The notes under the pieces: generated by a model
Seen by the model: the letters and a program-made list of their open reading frames with translations, nothing else
What the model was told of the DNA's origin: nothing
The model's database searches: none
NCBI GenBank assembly: GCA_029850565.1
Contig: JARCRR010000171.1
Span: 1-8,936, forward strand
Reading direction: 5' to 3'
Source of the DNA: Gallionella sp.
GTDB taxonomy: Bacteria > Pseudomonadota > Gammaproteobacteria > Burkholderiales > Gallionellaceae
Length of the DNA stretch: 8,936 bases
Shown: positions 1 to 6,569 of the stretch, in pieces
Numbering within the stretch: position 1 is the stretch's first letter
How the letters are laid out: every line of letters starts with the position of its first letter
Program-made: the position numbers and the translations under genes

Positions 1-2201
1 GCGTCTTTCCCTGCCTCTGCTTCGCTAAGCCTGTCTGGCAACACCAAACGCTCAATATGTTCGAATAATACTTTTGATGCTTTGGCTTCAATAATTGACT
101 GCTGTGCGAAATTGATTAGAAATCGTGATGGCGGTGCATTGCTACTTAGTAACTCATCACCCGTCAAATACGGATGTATTAAAACTGCACAAGCTGCATC
201 TTTGGCGATGAAATGCTGTCTTTCCTTATCCGAAATAACAAACCCTTTATGACCGGGCGTAACGCCTTGGAATACACGTTGCGGCTTAGTATTTACTTGA
301 AGCTTTACTGCCGTTCCAACATCCGCCTGATCGGATAGCGCTGAATTTATATGCGACACAACGCGGCAGTCTAAATCAAATACCTTGCTGCTGGATTGAG
401 CTGATTTGAACCACATCCGCCGATGTTTTGGCAATATTTTTTGGTCCTTCGTCTTGACCCAATTAACGATAGAGACATGCACATTGGCTTCGCCGCTCCA
501 CGGTTGGTTGTCCACGGCATCTATGATCGTTCCGTCTTGGCAAATCACATCTAATCCACCATTACGTGAAGCATTGTTACGAATGTTTTGAGTTCCAACC
601 AATCCAGCGCGTCCGGTAAGTGGGTCATTCACATTGCAGGCCCCAAGGTATTCATTAGCACGGCGAAACCAATAAACACAGTAGTCGGCCATGCCAGGAA
701 TTTCCGGGTACGCCTTCCGGACTGCCTTGACGTAATCTGGCCCTCGCTCTGGTTTGAGCAACTTGGCTCCGATGAACGGAGGGTTGCCGATAATGGCATC
801 TGCCATCGGCCACACAGTTTTAGTTCCGTCCGGTTGTATCAAGGCATCACCAACAATAAAGTTGGCGTCCAGATTATCCAAAGGCAATGCATTTTCATTG
901 ATATGAAGCTCGTCGATTGCCAGCTTGTGCGCGAGCATCATGGTTACCTTTGCGAGTTCCACAGCAAAAGGATGAATGTCTATACCAAAGAAATTTCTCG
1001 CTGAAACAAATCCGAATGGCCGTTGAGCGGTATTGCGGCTGGCAAACTCACCCATTCGCTCGTAGATTCTAGCCTCTAAACGCTTCAACTCACGGTAGGC
1101 AACATAAAGGAAGTTGCCAGAACCACACGCAGGATCAAGAACGCGAAACCGCTCCATACGAGCAAGCAAGTCTTCAAGTTGCTTGAGAGTTTTTGCCGCT
1201 TCTATCTGTTCGCTCCAAGGTTCAATTATGGTTGGAGTGACGATCTTCATAATGTCAGAAGCTGTCGTAAAGTGCGCTCCGCTGGAACGCCTCTCTTTTG
1301 CATTCATTGAATGTTGAAACAGTGTTCCAAATATTTCTGGACGCACTTGACTCCAATCGGAGCAAGCGGCATTTTTCAACAAATCCAACTCTTCTAGAGT
1401 AAGTTCGAACCGGTCAATTTTTGCAAACAACCCGCCATTAAAGTAATCAACTCCCTTAAAACGTCCGCCTGACGTTTTACCGGGCGAGTTCATTTCAATA
1501 AAAAGGCCGCTGATTTGATCAAAACTATCCTCTGGACATTTACAATCGTCGAGCAGTCTTGCAAAAAAATATTTATCCAGCAATCCAATGTCTTCTGCGA
1601 ATAAGCACATTAGGCATTGAAGAACAAAGCGCTGCGCCTTCTCAGAGTCAATACCCCTGCCGACTAGATCGTTGTAGAGTTGTGCCAATAAATCGGCTGC
1701 TTTGCGGGTAACACTTTCATGATCAAACGCAAAGACTGGTTTCTCTGGTTTCTTAAATAGAAAAGCCAGTGGCCCCCAGCGTATAGGAAGGTCGGCAATC
1801 TTCAGTTTATCGACCGGGCTATCCATTTGGGTTTCAAAATCGAAGACCCAGAATTCATCAAAGTTACAAAGAATCACAAAGCGCGGCCTACCAGGGACAA
1901 GCCTTACCCAATAATCGAAAGCCTGACGATAATGTTTAGATAGATCACTCCCGCGTTTTTTCATTTCTATCAGGACAACGGGCTTCCAAACCAAATCGGC
2001 AAACGCAGTGCCTCCATTGTCTTTCTTAACTCTTTGCTCGCATGTGGCCCCAGCTTCCTTTAGACCTTTGTGCCCTAATGCAATAAACAGATGATCCAAG
2101 AATATCTGCGCTTCACCCTTTTCATCGCCTGAAATATGACTTGCACACCAATCCACAAACTCTGTAAGCCGTGCTACCCGCACCTCTTGTTCCGTCGCCA
2201 C
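1..2201 (-). CDS. MmeI-like Type IIL/IIG restriction endonuclease-methyltransferase, 3' end cut off by the window
   Basis: Single-chain restriction-modification enzyme: one polypeptide that should methylate adenine N6 at its target and cut DNA at a fixed distance. The frame is open from GTG at 2201 to the window edge (733 residues; MmeI itself is about 920). Visible parts are: an N-terminal PD-(D/E)XK nuclease with Asp69, nine residues, then Glu79-Met-Lys81, the same D-X9-EXK spacing known for MmeI; a helical connector (about 160-300) with the family-like RFVLQCLMCLFAEDIGLL; the SAM-binding motif DPACGSGNF (356-364); the catalytic motif NPPF (473-476, gamma-class N6-adenine type); and the start of the target-recognition domain, with VFQGVTPGHKGF (643-654). 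GTG is preferred because AGGGG lies six bases upstream and the first in-frame ATG (Met80) falls inside the nuclease motif. Both activities look intact, so self-protection by its own methylation is expected. It lies nine bases after the transposase-like gene and is AT-richer than the fts genes. The target sequence cannot be read from this. Confidence 0.9.
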   Translation of the reverse strand, partial: MATEQEVRVARLTEFVDWCASHISGDEKGEAQIFLDHLFIALGHKGLKEAGATCEQRVKKDNGGTAFADLVWKPVVLIEMKKRGSDLSKHYRQAFDYWVRLVPGRPRFVILCNFDEFWVFDFETQMDSPVDKLKIADLPIRWGPLAFLFKKPEKPVFAFDHESVTRKAADLLAQLYNDLVGRGIDSEKAQRFVLQCLMCLFAEDIGLLDKYFFARLLDDCKCPEDSFDQISGLFIEMNSPGKTSGGRFKGVDYFNGGLFAKIDRFELTLEELDLLKNAACSDWSQVRPEIFGTLFQHSMNAKERRSSGAHFTTASDIMKIVTPTIIEPWSEQIEAAKTLKQLEDLLARMERFRVLDPACGSGNFLYVAYRELKRLEARIYERMGEFASRNTAQRPFGFVSARNFFGIDIHPFAVELAKVTMMLAHKLAIDELHINENALPLDNLDANFIVGDALIQPDGTKTVWPMADAIIGNPPFIGAKLLKPERGPDYVKAVRKAYPEIPGMADYCVYWFRRANEYLGACNVNDPLTGRAGLVGTQNIRNNASRNGGLDVICQDGTIIDAVDNQPWSGEANVHVSIVNWVKTKDQKILPKHRRMWFKSAQSSSKVFDLDCRVVSHINSALSDQADVGTAVKLQVNTKPQRVFQGVTPGHKGFVISDKERQHFIAKDAACAVLIHPYLTGDELLSSNAPPSRFLINFAQQSIIEAKASKVLFEHIERLVLPDRLSEAEAGKD

Positions 2202-2207
2202 AGTTTT

Positions 2208-2212
2208 CCCCT
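2208..2212 (-). promoter_or_regulatory. Shine-Dalgarno AGGGG of the MmeI-like gene, overlapping the upstream stop codon
   Basis: AGGGG on the minus strand sits six bases before the GTG start at 2201 and shares bases with the TAG stop (2211-2213) of the upstream gene. It decides the GTG start. It also implies that ribosomes finishing the transposase-like gene can re-initiate on the restriction gene. Confidence 0.7.
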
Positions 2213-3764
2213 AAAAGTAAATAATGTCTTCCAGGCTTACCTTACCCTTGGCCAGCCCCAACCGCATCGCCGGTGTCTTCTTATCCTGCCCGGCCAGACA
2301 GTAGTTATAGAACACGCGGAATATACCAAGCATCTTCACGATGGTCTCTGGATTGTATGCACTGTAGCCATGCCACATGCGATTCATACTGCTGGCCGTC
2401 CCTATCGGTCGCTCAAGAATCGATAGTCTTCTGCGCACCTGCATAAAGAAGCGGTCAATGGCATGCATTGATGCCTTGTTGTAGAGCCGTGCCAAGTGGT
2501 CTGCGTCGTAGTCTTTGTAGTCCGTCAGGTAGCACACCGCTTTTTCCGGTTCGCTCATGTTGGGGAATGGGTGCGTCATCCACCGATCCTGCCACTTGCC
2601 GAACGCGGCCATGTTGGCGATGTGCTGCTTGGTGATCAATATCTCCAGCTCCGCATCAGAAAGGCTTGGATTGGCCTTACGCGCACTCTCAAACTCGGCT
2701 CGGCTAACCGATAACGCAGCCTGTTTTTCAGCAATGGTCATTTCCTTATTGATGCGCACGTAGAACGCATCTGCGCGACGTGCGGCAATCGCAGGCTGAA
2801 AAGCAGTGAGACAGGCGGCACGCATCCCTGAATCCTGATCCAGGAAGAAGCGCAGCTTCTCCACACCGCCAAACAGTTGCTTGAGGTAGAAGAAGTGGCC
2901 GTACAGGGTGTATTCGGCGTGGATCTGCATGCCCTTGGTAGGTAGCCTACGTCCCGAGTCTTGCACCTCGGAAACCTCGACATCTTCGCGCTGAATGGTC
3001 TCGGCGTACTCGGCCTCGATCTCGCTTTGCAAGCCAGTGGTGTTTTTGCGTTTTGACTGCCTGCGGACGGCTGAGGTGTAGTCTTCCTTTAGCCAGCACC
3101 GTGCATAGCGTCGAAACGGAAGTTTCGTCTGATAGTCACCGGCCGCCAGCGCATCAGTTTCGACCGCTTCAGAGTCCAACTTTGCGTCGTAGTTGAGGTG
3201 CATGCCGAAGACATACCCGGTGTTGTTATCTGCGCTGCCTACCGCGTGCAACATCACGTTTCGCCTGTCCTCATGCCTAGTCCAGTTCACCACATAGTCC
3301 TGTCTATCCACGCCGATGTACAGGCGATGGATCGCCATGCCGTTGAGCAGCCGCTTCTCGCGGTCGGCGGCAAAGGCAAGGCATTGGCGATAGAGAAAGT
3401 CGATCTTGCCGTAGAGTGTTTTAGGATCGATGTCGGCCACTTCACATACGCGGCGCATCGGCGACTTATTCATCAGCAACGAGAATATCAGTCGGTTCTT
3501 GTGCGGTTGCTTGTGGCCTGTGGTGGATTTGCCGACCGAGAAGGTCTTTTTGCAGAGTTTGCAGCGGTAGCGTTGTGACCCGGATGGGGATAGGCCGATG
3601 GACTGGTAGCCCTTGCCGACCGGGATGGTGTGATTCGGGCAGGATTCGTCAGGGCAGGATGGTTCCGGCGCAATCTCCAAATCGATTAGAAAACGCGCCC
3701 GTTCCTCTGCGACAGCTTTGTTGCTCTTGATTCTAGGTTCTTCCCCGCAGATGCGGCAATTCAT
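2211..3764 (-). CDS. Zinc-ribbon DDE transposase-like protein, operon partner of the MmeI-like gene
   Basis: A 517-residue frame from the first ATG, probably missing its true N-terminus (see 3765-3989). From this Met it shows: a CxxC (Cys3, Cys6) that is the second half of a zinc ribbon; a complete second ribbon with Cys37-X4-Cys42 and Cys68-X2-Cys71, like the InsA N-terminus of IS1; a helix-turn-helix-like stretch (about 100-128); and an RNase H-like core. Candidate catalytic residues are Asp153 (LYIGVDRQDY), Asp309 or Asp311 (FFLDQDSGM) and Glu451 (SILERPIG). Long, mostly charged insertions separate them, and the C-terminus NYC...TPAMRLGLAKG resembles integrase tails. The protein is much longer than IS1-type transposases. 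No terminal repeats flank it, and the restriction gene starts nine bases after its stop, which suggests a stable operon component (DNA binding, regulation or defence) over a live insertion sequence. That role is inference; the fold assignment rests on motif reading only. No convincing ribosome site precedes this ATG. Confidence 0.75.
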   Translation of the reverse strand: MNCRICGEEPRIKSNKAVAEERARFLIDLEIAPEPSCPDESCPNHTIPVGKGYQSIGLSPSGSQRYRCKLCKKTFSVGKSTTGHKQPHKNRLIFSLLMNKSPMRRVCEVADIDPKTLYGKIDFLYRQCLAFAADREKRLLNGMAIHRLYIGVDRQDYVVNWTRHEDRRNVMLHAVGSADNNTGYVFGMHLNYDAKLDSEAVETDALAAGDYQTKLPFRRYARCWLKEDYTSAVRRQSKRKNTTGLQSEIEAEYAETIQREDVEVSEVQDSGRRLPTKGMQIHAEYTLYGHFFYLKQLFGGVEKLRFFLDQDSGMRAACLTAFQPAIAARRADAFYVRINKEMTIAEKQAALSVSRAEFESARKANPSLSDAELEILITKQHIANMAAFGKWQDRWMTHPFPNMSEPEKAVCYLTDYKDYDADHLARLYNKASMHAIDRFFMQVRRRLSILERPIGTASSMNRMWHGYSAYNPETIVKMLGIFRVFYNYCLAGQDKKTPAMRLGLAKGKVSLEDIIYF

Positions 3765-3989
3765 ACCGGGAATTCCAACTCCGTGCGCGGTGATGATGTA
3801 GCTATCTTGGGGAGTATCTTGACCAAGAAGCGGACGTCCTCGCTTTACGGCATCTTTAGGTACAACTCCATAGTTGGCACACGCTGGATTCTTGCAGAAA
3901 TTGACCTGAATTCCATCGGTTTCGACTGGGATTCTGGATGGCTTTTCTGCGGAAGAATTTATGCCGGAAATGATAATGCCCTCTAGCTT
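3765..3989 (-). other. In-frame N-terminal extension of the transposase-like gene without a standard start codon
   Basis: The frame of the transposase-like gene stays open for 75 codons upstream of its first ATG, back to TGA at 3990-3992. The stretch looks protein-coding: it holds VNFCKNPACANYG, whose C-X4-C (codons at 3896 and 3881) pairs naturally with the CxxC just after the ATG at 3764 to complete a first zinc ribbon, mirroring the second ribbon. No ATG, GTG or TTG occurs in it. The best alternative start is ATT at 3971, with GAGGG (3979-3983) seven bases upstream; ATT at 3977 and ATA at 3962 are others. A disrupted 5' end or stop-codon readthrough from ATG 4025 would also explain it. Confidence 0.6.
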
Positions 3990-4006
3990 TCACTAGAGGG
4001 CATTAT
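3973..4006. terminator. Perfect 14-bp hairpin downstream of rpoH, possible bidirectional terminator or operator
   Basis: Arms ATAATGCCCTCTAG (3973-3986) and CTAGAGGGCATTAT (3993-4006) are perfect reverse complements around a six-base loop. The GC-rich inner stem with A-rich upstream and T-rich downstream flanks (ATTATCATTT on the minus strand) fits an intrinsic terminator about 80 bases after the rpoH stop. The same palindrome overlaps a TATAAT box and the putative start of the transposase-like gene, so an operator or an RNA structure that hides the ribosome site is equally possible. Confidence 0.55.
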
Positions 4007-4025
4007 AGACTACTTTGGCATTCAT
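3993..4025 (-). CDS. Possible ten-codon leader ORF ahead of the transposase-like gene
   Basis: ATG at 4025 is preceded by GAAAGG about eight bases upstream and opens a ten-residue peptide, MNAKVVYNAL. It ends in TAG followed at once by TGA, inside the 3' arm (as numbered) and loop of the hairpin. It is in the same reading frame as the transposase-like gene downstream. It could be a leader peptide, the remnant of the gene's original start now cut by stop codons, or chance. Its use conflicts with the promoter proposed at 4002-4030, whose transcript would begin after this ATG. Confidence 0.25.
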   Translation of the reverse strand: MNAKVVYNAL

Positions 4026-4030
4026 GTTAC
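4002..4030 (-). promoter_or_regulatory. Candidate sigma-70 promoter for the transposase-like/MmeI-like operon
   Basis: Minus-strand TATAAT (4002-4007), a perfect -10 box, follows GTAACA (4025-4030, four of six -35 consensus bases) after a 17-base spacer. Transcription would start near 3995, inside the hairpin, leaving a very short leader before the ATT codons at 3977 and 3971. The overlap of the -10 box with the palindrome suggests control by a bound protein. This is a consensus match only. Confidence 0.4.
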
Positions 4031-4086
4031 ACACCTTTCGCCAACGCCTAGATTACTCTGCGGCTTCTTTAGTTTGTACGTAATGA

Positions 4087-4950
4087 TTAGCGTGGAGCAG
4101 GTAACGCCAATATCCCTTGCATCTTGCTCATGGCTTTTTGCTCGATCTGGCGAATGCGCTCGGCAGATACATTGAACTCGGCAGCCAACTCATGCAAGGT
4201 CGCAGCGTTGTCCTCGCGCAACCAGCGCGCTTCCACGATACGGCGGCTACGCTCATCCAAGCTTGCCAGTGCTTTTGAAAGTCCGGCGGATTGCAGGTGT
4301 TCACGCTCAGAGGTCTCCAGAATGGTCGAAGGCTCATGATCCTCGCTATCCGCCAGGTATTGGATAGGCGCATAGCTCTCTTCCTCCTCGGCAGACAGTG
4401 GATCAAGCGCGATCTCATGTCCGGCAAAGCGCGCTTCCATCTCCACCACGTCTTGTTCACTCACGTTGAGCTGCTGGGCGATCTCTTTCACCTGTTGGGG
4501 TTTGAGCGATTCCAAACCTTGCTTCATGCTGCGCAGGTTGAAGAACAACTTGCGCTGAGCTTTAGTGGTGGCAATCTTCACCATGCGCCAATTGCGCACC
4601 ACATACTCGTGAATCTCGGCGCGTATCCAATGCAAAGCGAACGACACCAAACGCACACCGCGCTCCGGGTCGTAGCGTTTCACTGCCTTCATCAGACCGA
4701 TGTTGCCCTCTTGGATCAAATCGGCTTGAGGCAGGCCATAGCCGTTGTAACCGCGTGCCACGCTCACCACCACGCGCAAATGGGAAAGCACCAATTGGCG
4801 GGCCGCATCAAGGTCGTTCTCGTTCCTGAAGCGCGTCGCCAAGGACACCTCCTCCTCTTGCGACAACACGGGAAAGCGATTCACCGACTGCACATACGAT
4901 TCCAAGCTGCCAACGGCAGACGGCATCGGTAGATTCAAGCTTGCATTCAT
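4087..4950 (-). CDS. rpoH: RNA polymerase sigma factor RpoH (sigma-32)
   Basis: Heat-shock sigma factor of the sigma-70 family; it directs RNA polymerase to chaperone and protease promoters. The 287-residue length matches the family (about 284). Region 2 contains GYGLPQADLIQEGNIGLMKAV (start, 70-90) with DPERGVRLVSFALHWIRAE (94-112). The RpoH box QRKLFFNLR (132-140), needed for core binding and regulated degradation, sets it apart from other sigma factors. The region 4.2 helix-turn-helix (about 250-277) contains VSAERIRQIEQKAM. ATG 4950 is chosen because AGGAGG (4959-4964) lies eight bases upstream; the GTG at 4983 would start inside the CIRCE operator and leave that ribosome site within the gene. 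It follows ftsX by 66 bases and has its own promoter overlapped by CIRCE. Downstream lies a hairpin, then the accessory genes. Confidence 0.97.
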   Translation of the reverse strand: MNASLNLPMPSAVGSLESYVQSVNRFPVLSQEEEVSLATRFRNENDLDAARQLVLSHLRVVVSVARGYNGYGLPQADLIQEGNIGLMKAVKRYDPERGVRLVSFALHWIRAEIHEYVVRNWRMVKIATTKAQRKLFFNLRSMKQGLESLKPQQVKEIAQQLNVSEQDVVEMEARFAGHEIALDPLSAEEEESYAPIQYLADSEDHEPSTILETSEREHLQSAGLSKALASLDERSRRIVEARWLREDNAATLHELAAEFNVSAERIRQIEQKAMSKMQGILALPAPR

Positions 4951-4973
4951 GGGTTTTTCCTCCTCATGTTCAT

Positions 4974-5003
4974 ATATTAGCACTCGCCGATTGAGAGTGC
5001 CAA
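4974..5003 (-). promoter_or_regulatory. Candidate rpoH promoter (sigma-70 type)
   Basis: Minus-strand TTGGCA (4998-5003, five of six -35 bases), an 18-base spacer and TAATAT (4974-4979) form a plausible promoter. The predicted 5' leader is only about 20 bases, ending in AGGAGG. The promoter coincides almost exactly with the CIRCE repeat, so a repressor bound there would block RNA polymerase. No convincing sigma-32-type promoter was seen in the gap. Confidence 0.5.
4977..5003. promoter_or_regulatory. CIRCE element (HrcA operator) upstream of rpoH
   Basis: On the plus strand TTAGCACTC (4977-4985), nine bases, then GAGTGCCAA (4995-5003). The CIRCE consensus is TTAGCACTC-N9-GAGTGCTAA, so 17 of 18 half-site bases match and the spacer length is exact. 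HrcA binds this element to repress groESL and dnaK operons in many bacteria. Here it covers the rpoH promoter, implying that HrcA limits sigma-32 synthesis and that heat relieves this. Confidence 0.92.
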
Positions 5004-5016
5004 TATGGAAAAAGGT

Positions 5017-5922
5017 TCAGCGCGGCTCGATCTGCCACAGGTGTTGCGACACCGAGAACCACGCGCCCAGCCAGCCTAGATAGGCAGAGAAACCGAGCAG
5101 GGCGACACTGTCAGCAGCAGATAGCGACTGCAGGCTGAATTCGCCGGTGTAAACGGAGGCTAGGTCGGTCAGGTTATGGTTCAGCAGTAGCACGCTGCCC
5201 GATACGATCACCCAAGCAGCCATGCCGCCAAACAAGCCTTGGGTCAGGCCGAAATAAAGGAATGGGCGGCGGATGAAAGCGTCGGTCGCGCCGATGAGTT
5301 TTGCGACCTCGATCTCGTCGCGCCGGGTGAGTATCTGCAGGCGAATGGTGTTGAAGGTGATGGCGATGAGGGCGAAGCTCAACAGAGCCGCAAGGATGAC
5401 AACCGCCAAACGGCCGAAACCCAGAATCGCCTCCAGGCGGTGGACCCAAGCCGAATCGAGCTGCACGTGGTCGAGGTTCGGCCATGTCTTCAACTCGTCG
5501 CGCAGGGATTCCATCGCAATGGCGTCCGTCGCTTTGGGATAGACGATGTAGGCATCGGGCAGCGGGTTCTGCGCCAGGTCGCCGATGACCTCGGATAGCT
5601 CGGTGCTTTGCTGGAGCTTCTTGAAAGCAGCTTCGCGCGGGACGAATTCAGTGCGCTCGATCTTGGCGTGTTGTTTCAGTTTGTCGCCGATGCGTGCGAC
5701 TTCGCCAGCCCCCGTGCCAATCTTGATGAATACGCTGACCTGCGGGGTTCCTGCGAGCTGTCCGGTCAGGCTTTGCACGCTCTTCAAGAGCACATAACCG
5801 CCCACCGGCAGACTCAAAGCGATACCGATGATGAGCACGTTCAGCAGTGTCGCATTGGGTGTCAGCAACAGTCGCAACAAGGTTGCACGCAATACGCGCA
5901 GATGTTCGATGAATACATTCAT
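5017..5922 (-). CDS. ftsX: Cell division protein FtsX (ABC transporter-like membrane subunit)
   Basis: Inner-membrane partner of FtsE; the FtsEX complex does not import a solute but couples ATP hydrolysis at the septum to activation of peptidoglycan hydrolases through a periplasmic adaptor (EnvC in E. coli). The 301-residue product has four membrane segments: about 27-47, 171-193, 222-247 and 271-293. A periplasmic loop of roughly 120 residues (about 50-170) follows the first; it includes VSVFIKIGTG and NPLPDAYIVYP, typical of the FtsX extracellular domain. The cytoplasmic stretch LQILTRRDEIEVAKLIGAT (195-213) is the usual coupling region to FtsE. ATG 5922 is chosen because it overlaps the ftsE stop as ATGA and gives a normal FtsX N-terminus; a longer in-frame start at 6132 would lie deep inside ftsE and adds arginine-rich, non-family sequence. 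rpoH follows 66 bases later. Confidence 0.96.
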   Translation of the reverse strand: MNVFIEHLRVLRATLLRLLLTPNATLLNVLIIGIALSLPVGGYVLLKSVQSLTGQLAGTPQVSVFIKIGTGAGEVARIGDKLKQHAKIERTEFVPREAAFKKLQQSTELSEVIGDLAQNPLPDAYIVYPKATDAIAMESLRDELKTWPNLDHVQLDSAWVHRLEAILGFGRLAVVILAALLSFALIAITFNTIRLQILTRRDEIEVAKLIGATDAFIRRPFLYFGLTQGLFGGMAAWVIVSGSVLLLNHNLTDLASVYTGEFSLQSLSAADSVALLGFSAYLGWLGAWFSVSQHLWQIEPR

Positions 5923-6569
5923 TGCAACGCCCCCAGTTTCAGGTGCAACTCGCGAGCAGGTAAATGCGCCAGCACGTTCTCGGCGTGTGTGGAGATCACC
6001 AGCGTGGCGCCTATCTGATGGAACGACTGGAGGATATGCATGATCTCGTTGGCATAGTCCGCATCCAGATTGCCGGTGGGTTCGTCGGCTAACAGGATGG
6101 TGGGGCGATTCACGATGGCGCGTGCGATGCACAGCCGCTGTTGTTCACCGCCCGAGAGCGAGATGGGGTTCGCTTTCTCGCGTGCCAGCAGGCCGACCTT
6201 GTCCAGCGCGGCACGCACACGCTTCGCGCTTTCACGATGGTCGAAACCGCAGATCTGTAATGGCAGCATCACATTGTCGAAGGCGGTACGGTCGAACAAA
6301 AGTTTGTGGTCTTGGAAGATCAGTCCGATGTTGCGGCGCAATTGCGGGATTGCTTCGCGTTTGATGGAACGGATGTTCTGACCTTTGACCAACAGGCTGC
6401 CGCTGGTGGGGCGCTCGATGGCGGCGATGAGTTTGAGCAAGGTGCTTTTGCCCGCGCCGGAGTGACCGGTGAGATAGACCATCTCGCCCTCGGCGATCTC
6501 GAAGCTCACGTCCTTGAGCGCTTCGTGTCCGCCGGGATAACGTTTATAGACCTGGTTGAACTGGATCAC
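5919..6569 (-). CDS. ftsE: Cell division ATP-binding protein FtsE
   Basis: Cytoplasmic ABC ATPase that drives FtsX and is recruited to the Z ring. The 216 residues match the family (about 222). All ATPase motifs are present: Walker A GHSGAGKS (35-42), Q-loop Gln86 in IFQDHKLL, signature LSGGEQ (138-143), Walker B ILLADEP with Glu163, D-loop NLDAD and switch His195. YPGGHEALKDVSFEI near the start is characteristic of FtsE. The start is GTG at 6569, overlapping the ftsY stop as GTGA, with GGGGCAGGG just upstream serving as ribosome site. Its TGA overlaps the ftsX ATG. The interlocked starts imply coupled synthesis of the three proteins. Confidence 0.97.
   Translation of the reverse strand: MIQFNQVYKRYPGGHEALKDVSFEIAEGEMVYLTGHSGAGKSTLLKLIAAIERPTSGSLLVKGQNIRSIKREAIPQLRRNIGLIFQDHKLLFDRTAFDNVMLPLQICGFDHRESAKRVRAALDKVGLLAREKANPISLSGGEQQRLCIARAIVNRPTILLADEPTGNLDADYANEIMHILQSFHQIGATLVISTHAENVLAHLPARELHLKLGALQ

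Noticed and set aside
588..1004. Plus-strand ORF of 138 codons
   Set aside because: It lies wholly opposite the methyltransferase domain (motifs I to IV) of the MmeI-like gene and its translation has no family character.
3783..3986. Plus-strand ORF of 67 codons opposite the 5' end of the transposase-like gene
   Set aside because: It lies antisense to a stretch with clear zinc-ribbon coding content, has no recognisable domain, and ends in the hairpin; it is best explained as a shadow frame.
2202..3989. Typical insertion sequence around the transposase-like gene
   Set aside because: No inverted repeat matching the 14-base hairpin arm is found near the gene's 3' end (only a short CATTAT match at about 2219-2225), and the next gene begins nine bases after the stop. 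An end beyond the left window edge cannot be excluded.
4291..4932. Plus-strand ORF of 213 codons opposite rpoH
   Set aside because: It mirrors the strongly conserved rpoH frame and has no ribosome site or family motifs of its own.
4951..4983. GTG start for rpoH at 4983
   Set aside because: It falls in the CIRCE half-site and promoter, and would place the strong AGGAGG ribosome site inside the coding region.
5004..5035. Sigma-32-type promoter before rpoH
   Set aside because: CTGAACC and CCATAT boxes are present on the minus strand but only about five bases apart, far shorter than the 11-16 bases a sigma-32 promoter needs.
5923..6132. Longer ftsX start at 6132
   Set aside because: The extra 70 residues are arginine-rich, lie inside ftsE, and do not resemble FtsX; the ATGA overlap at 5919-5922 gives the normal N-terminus.
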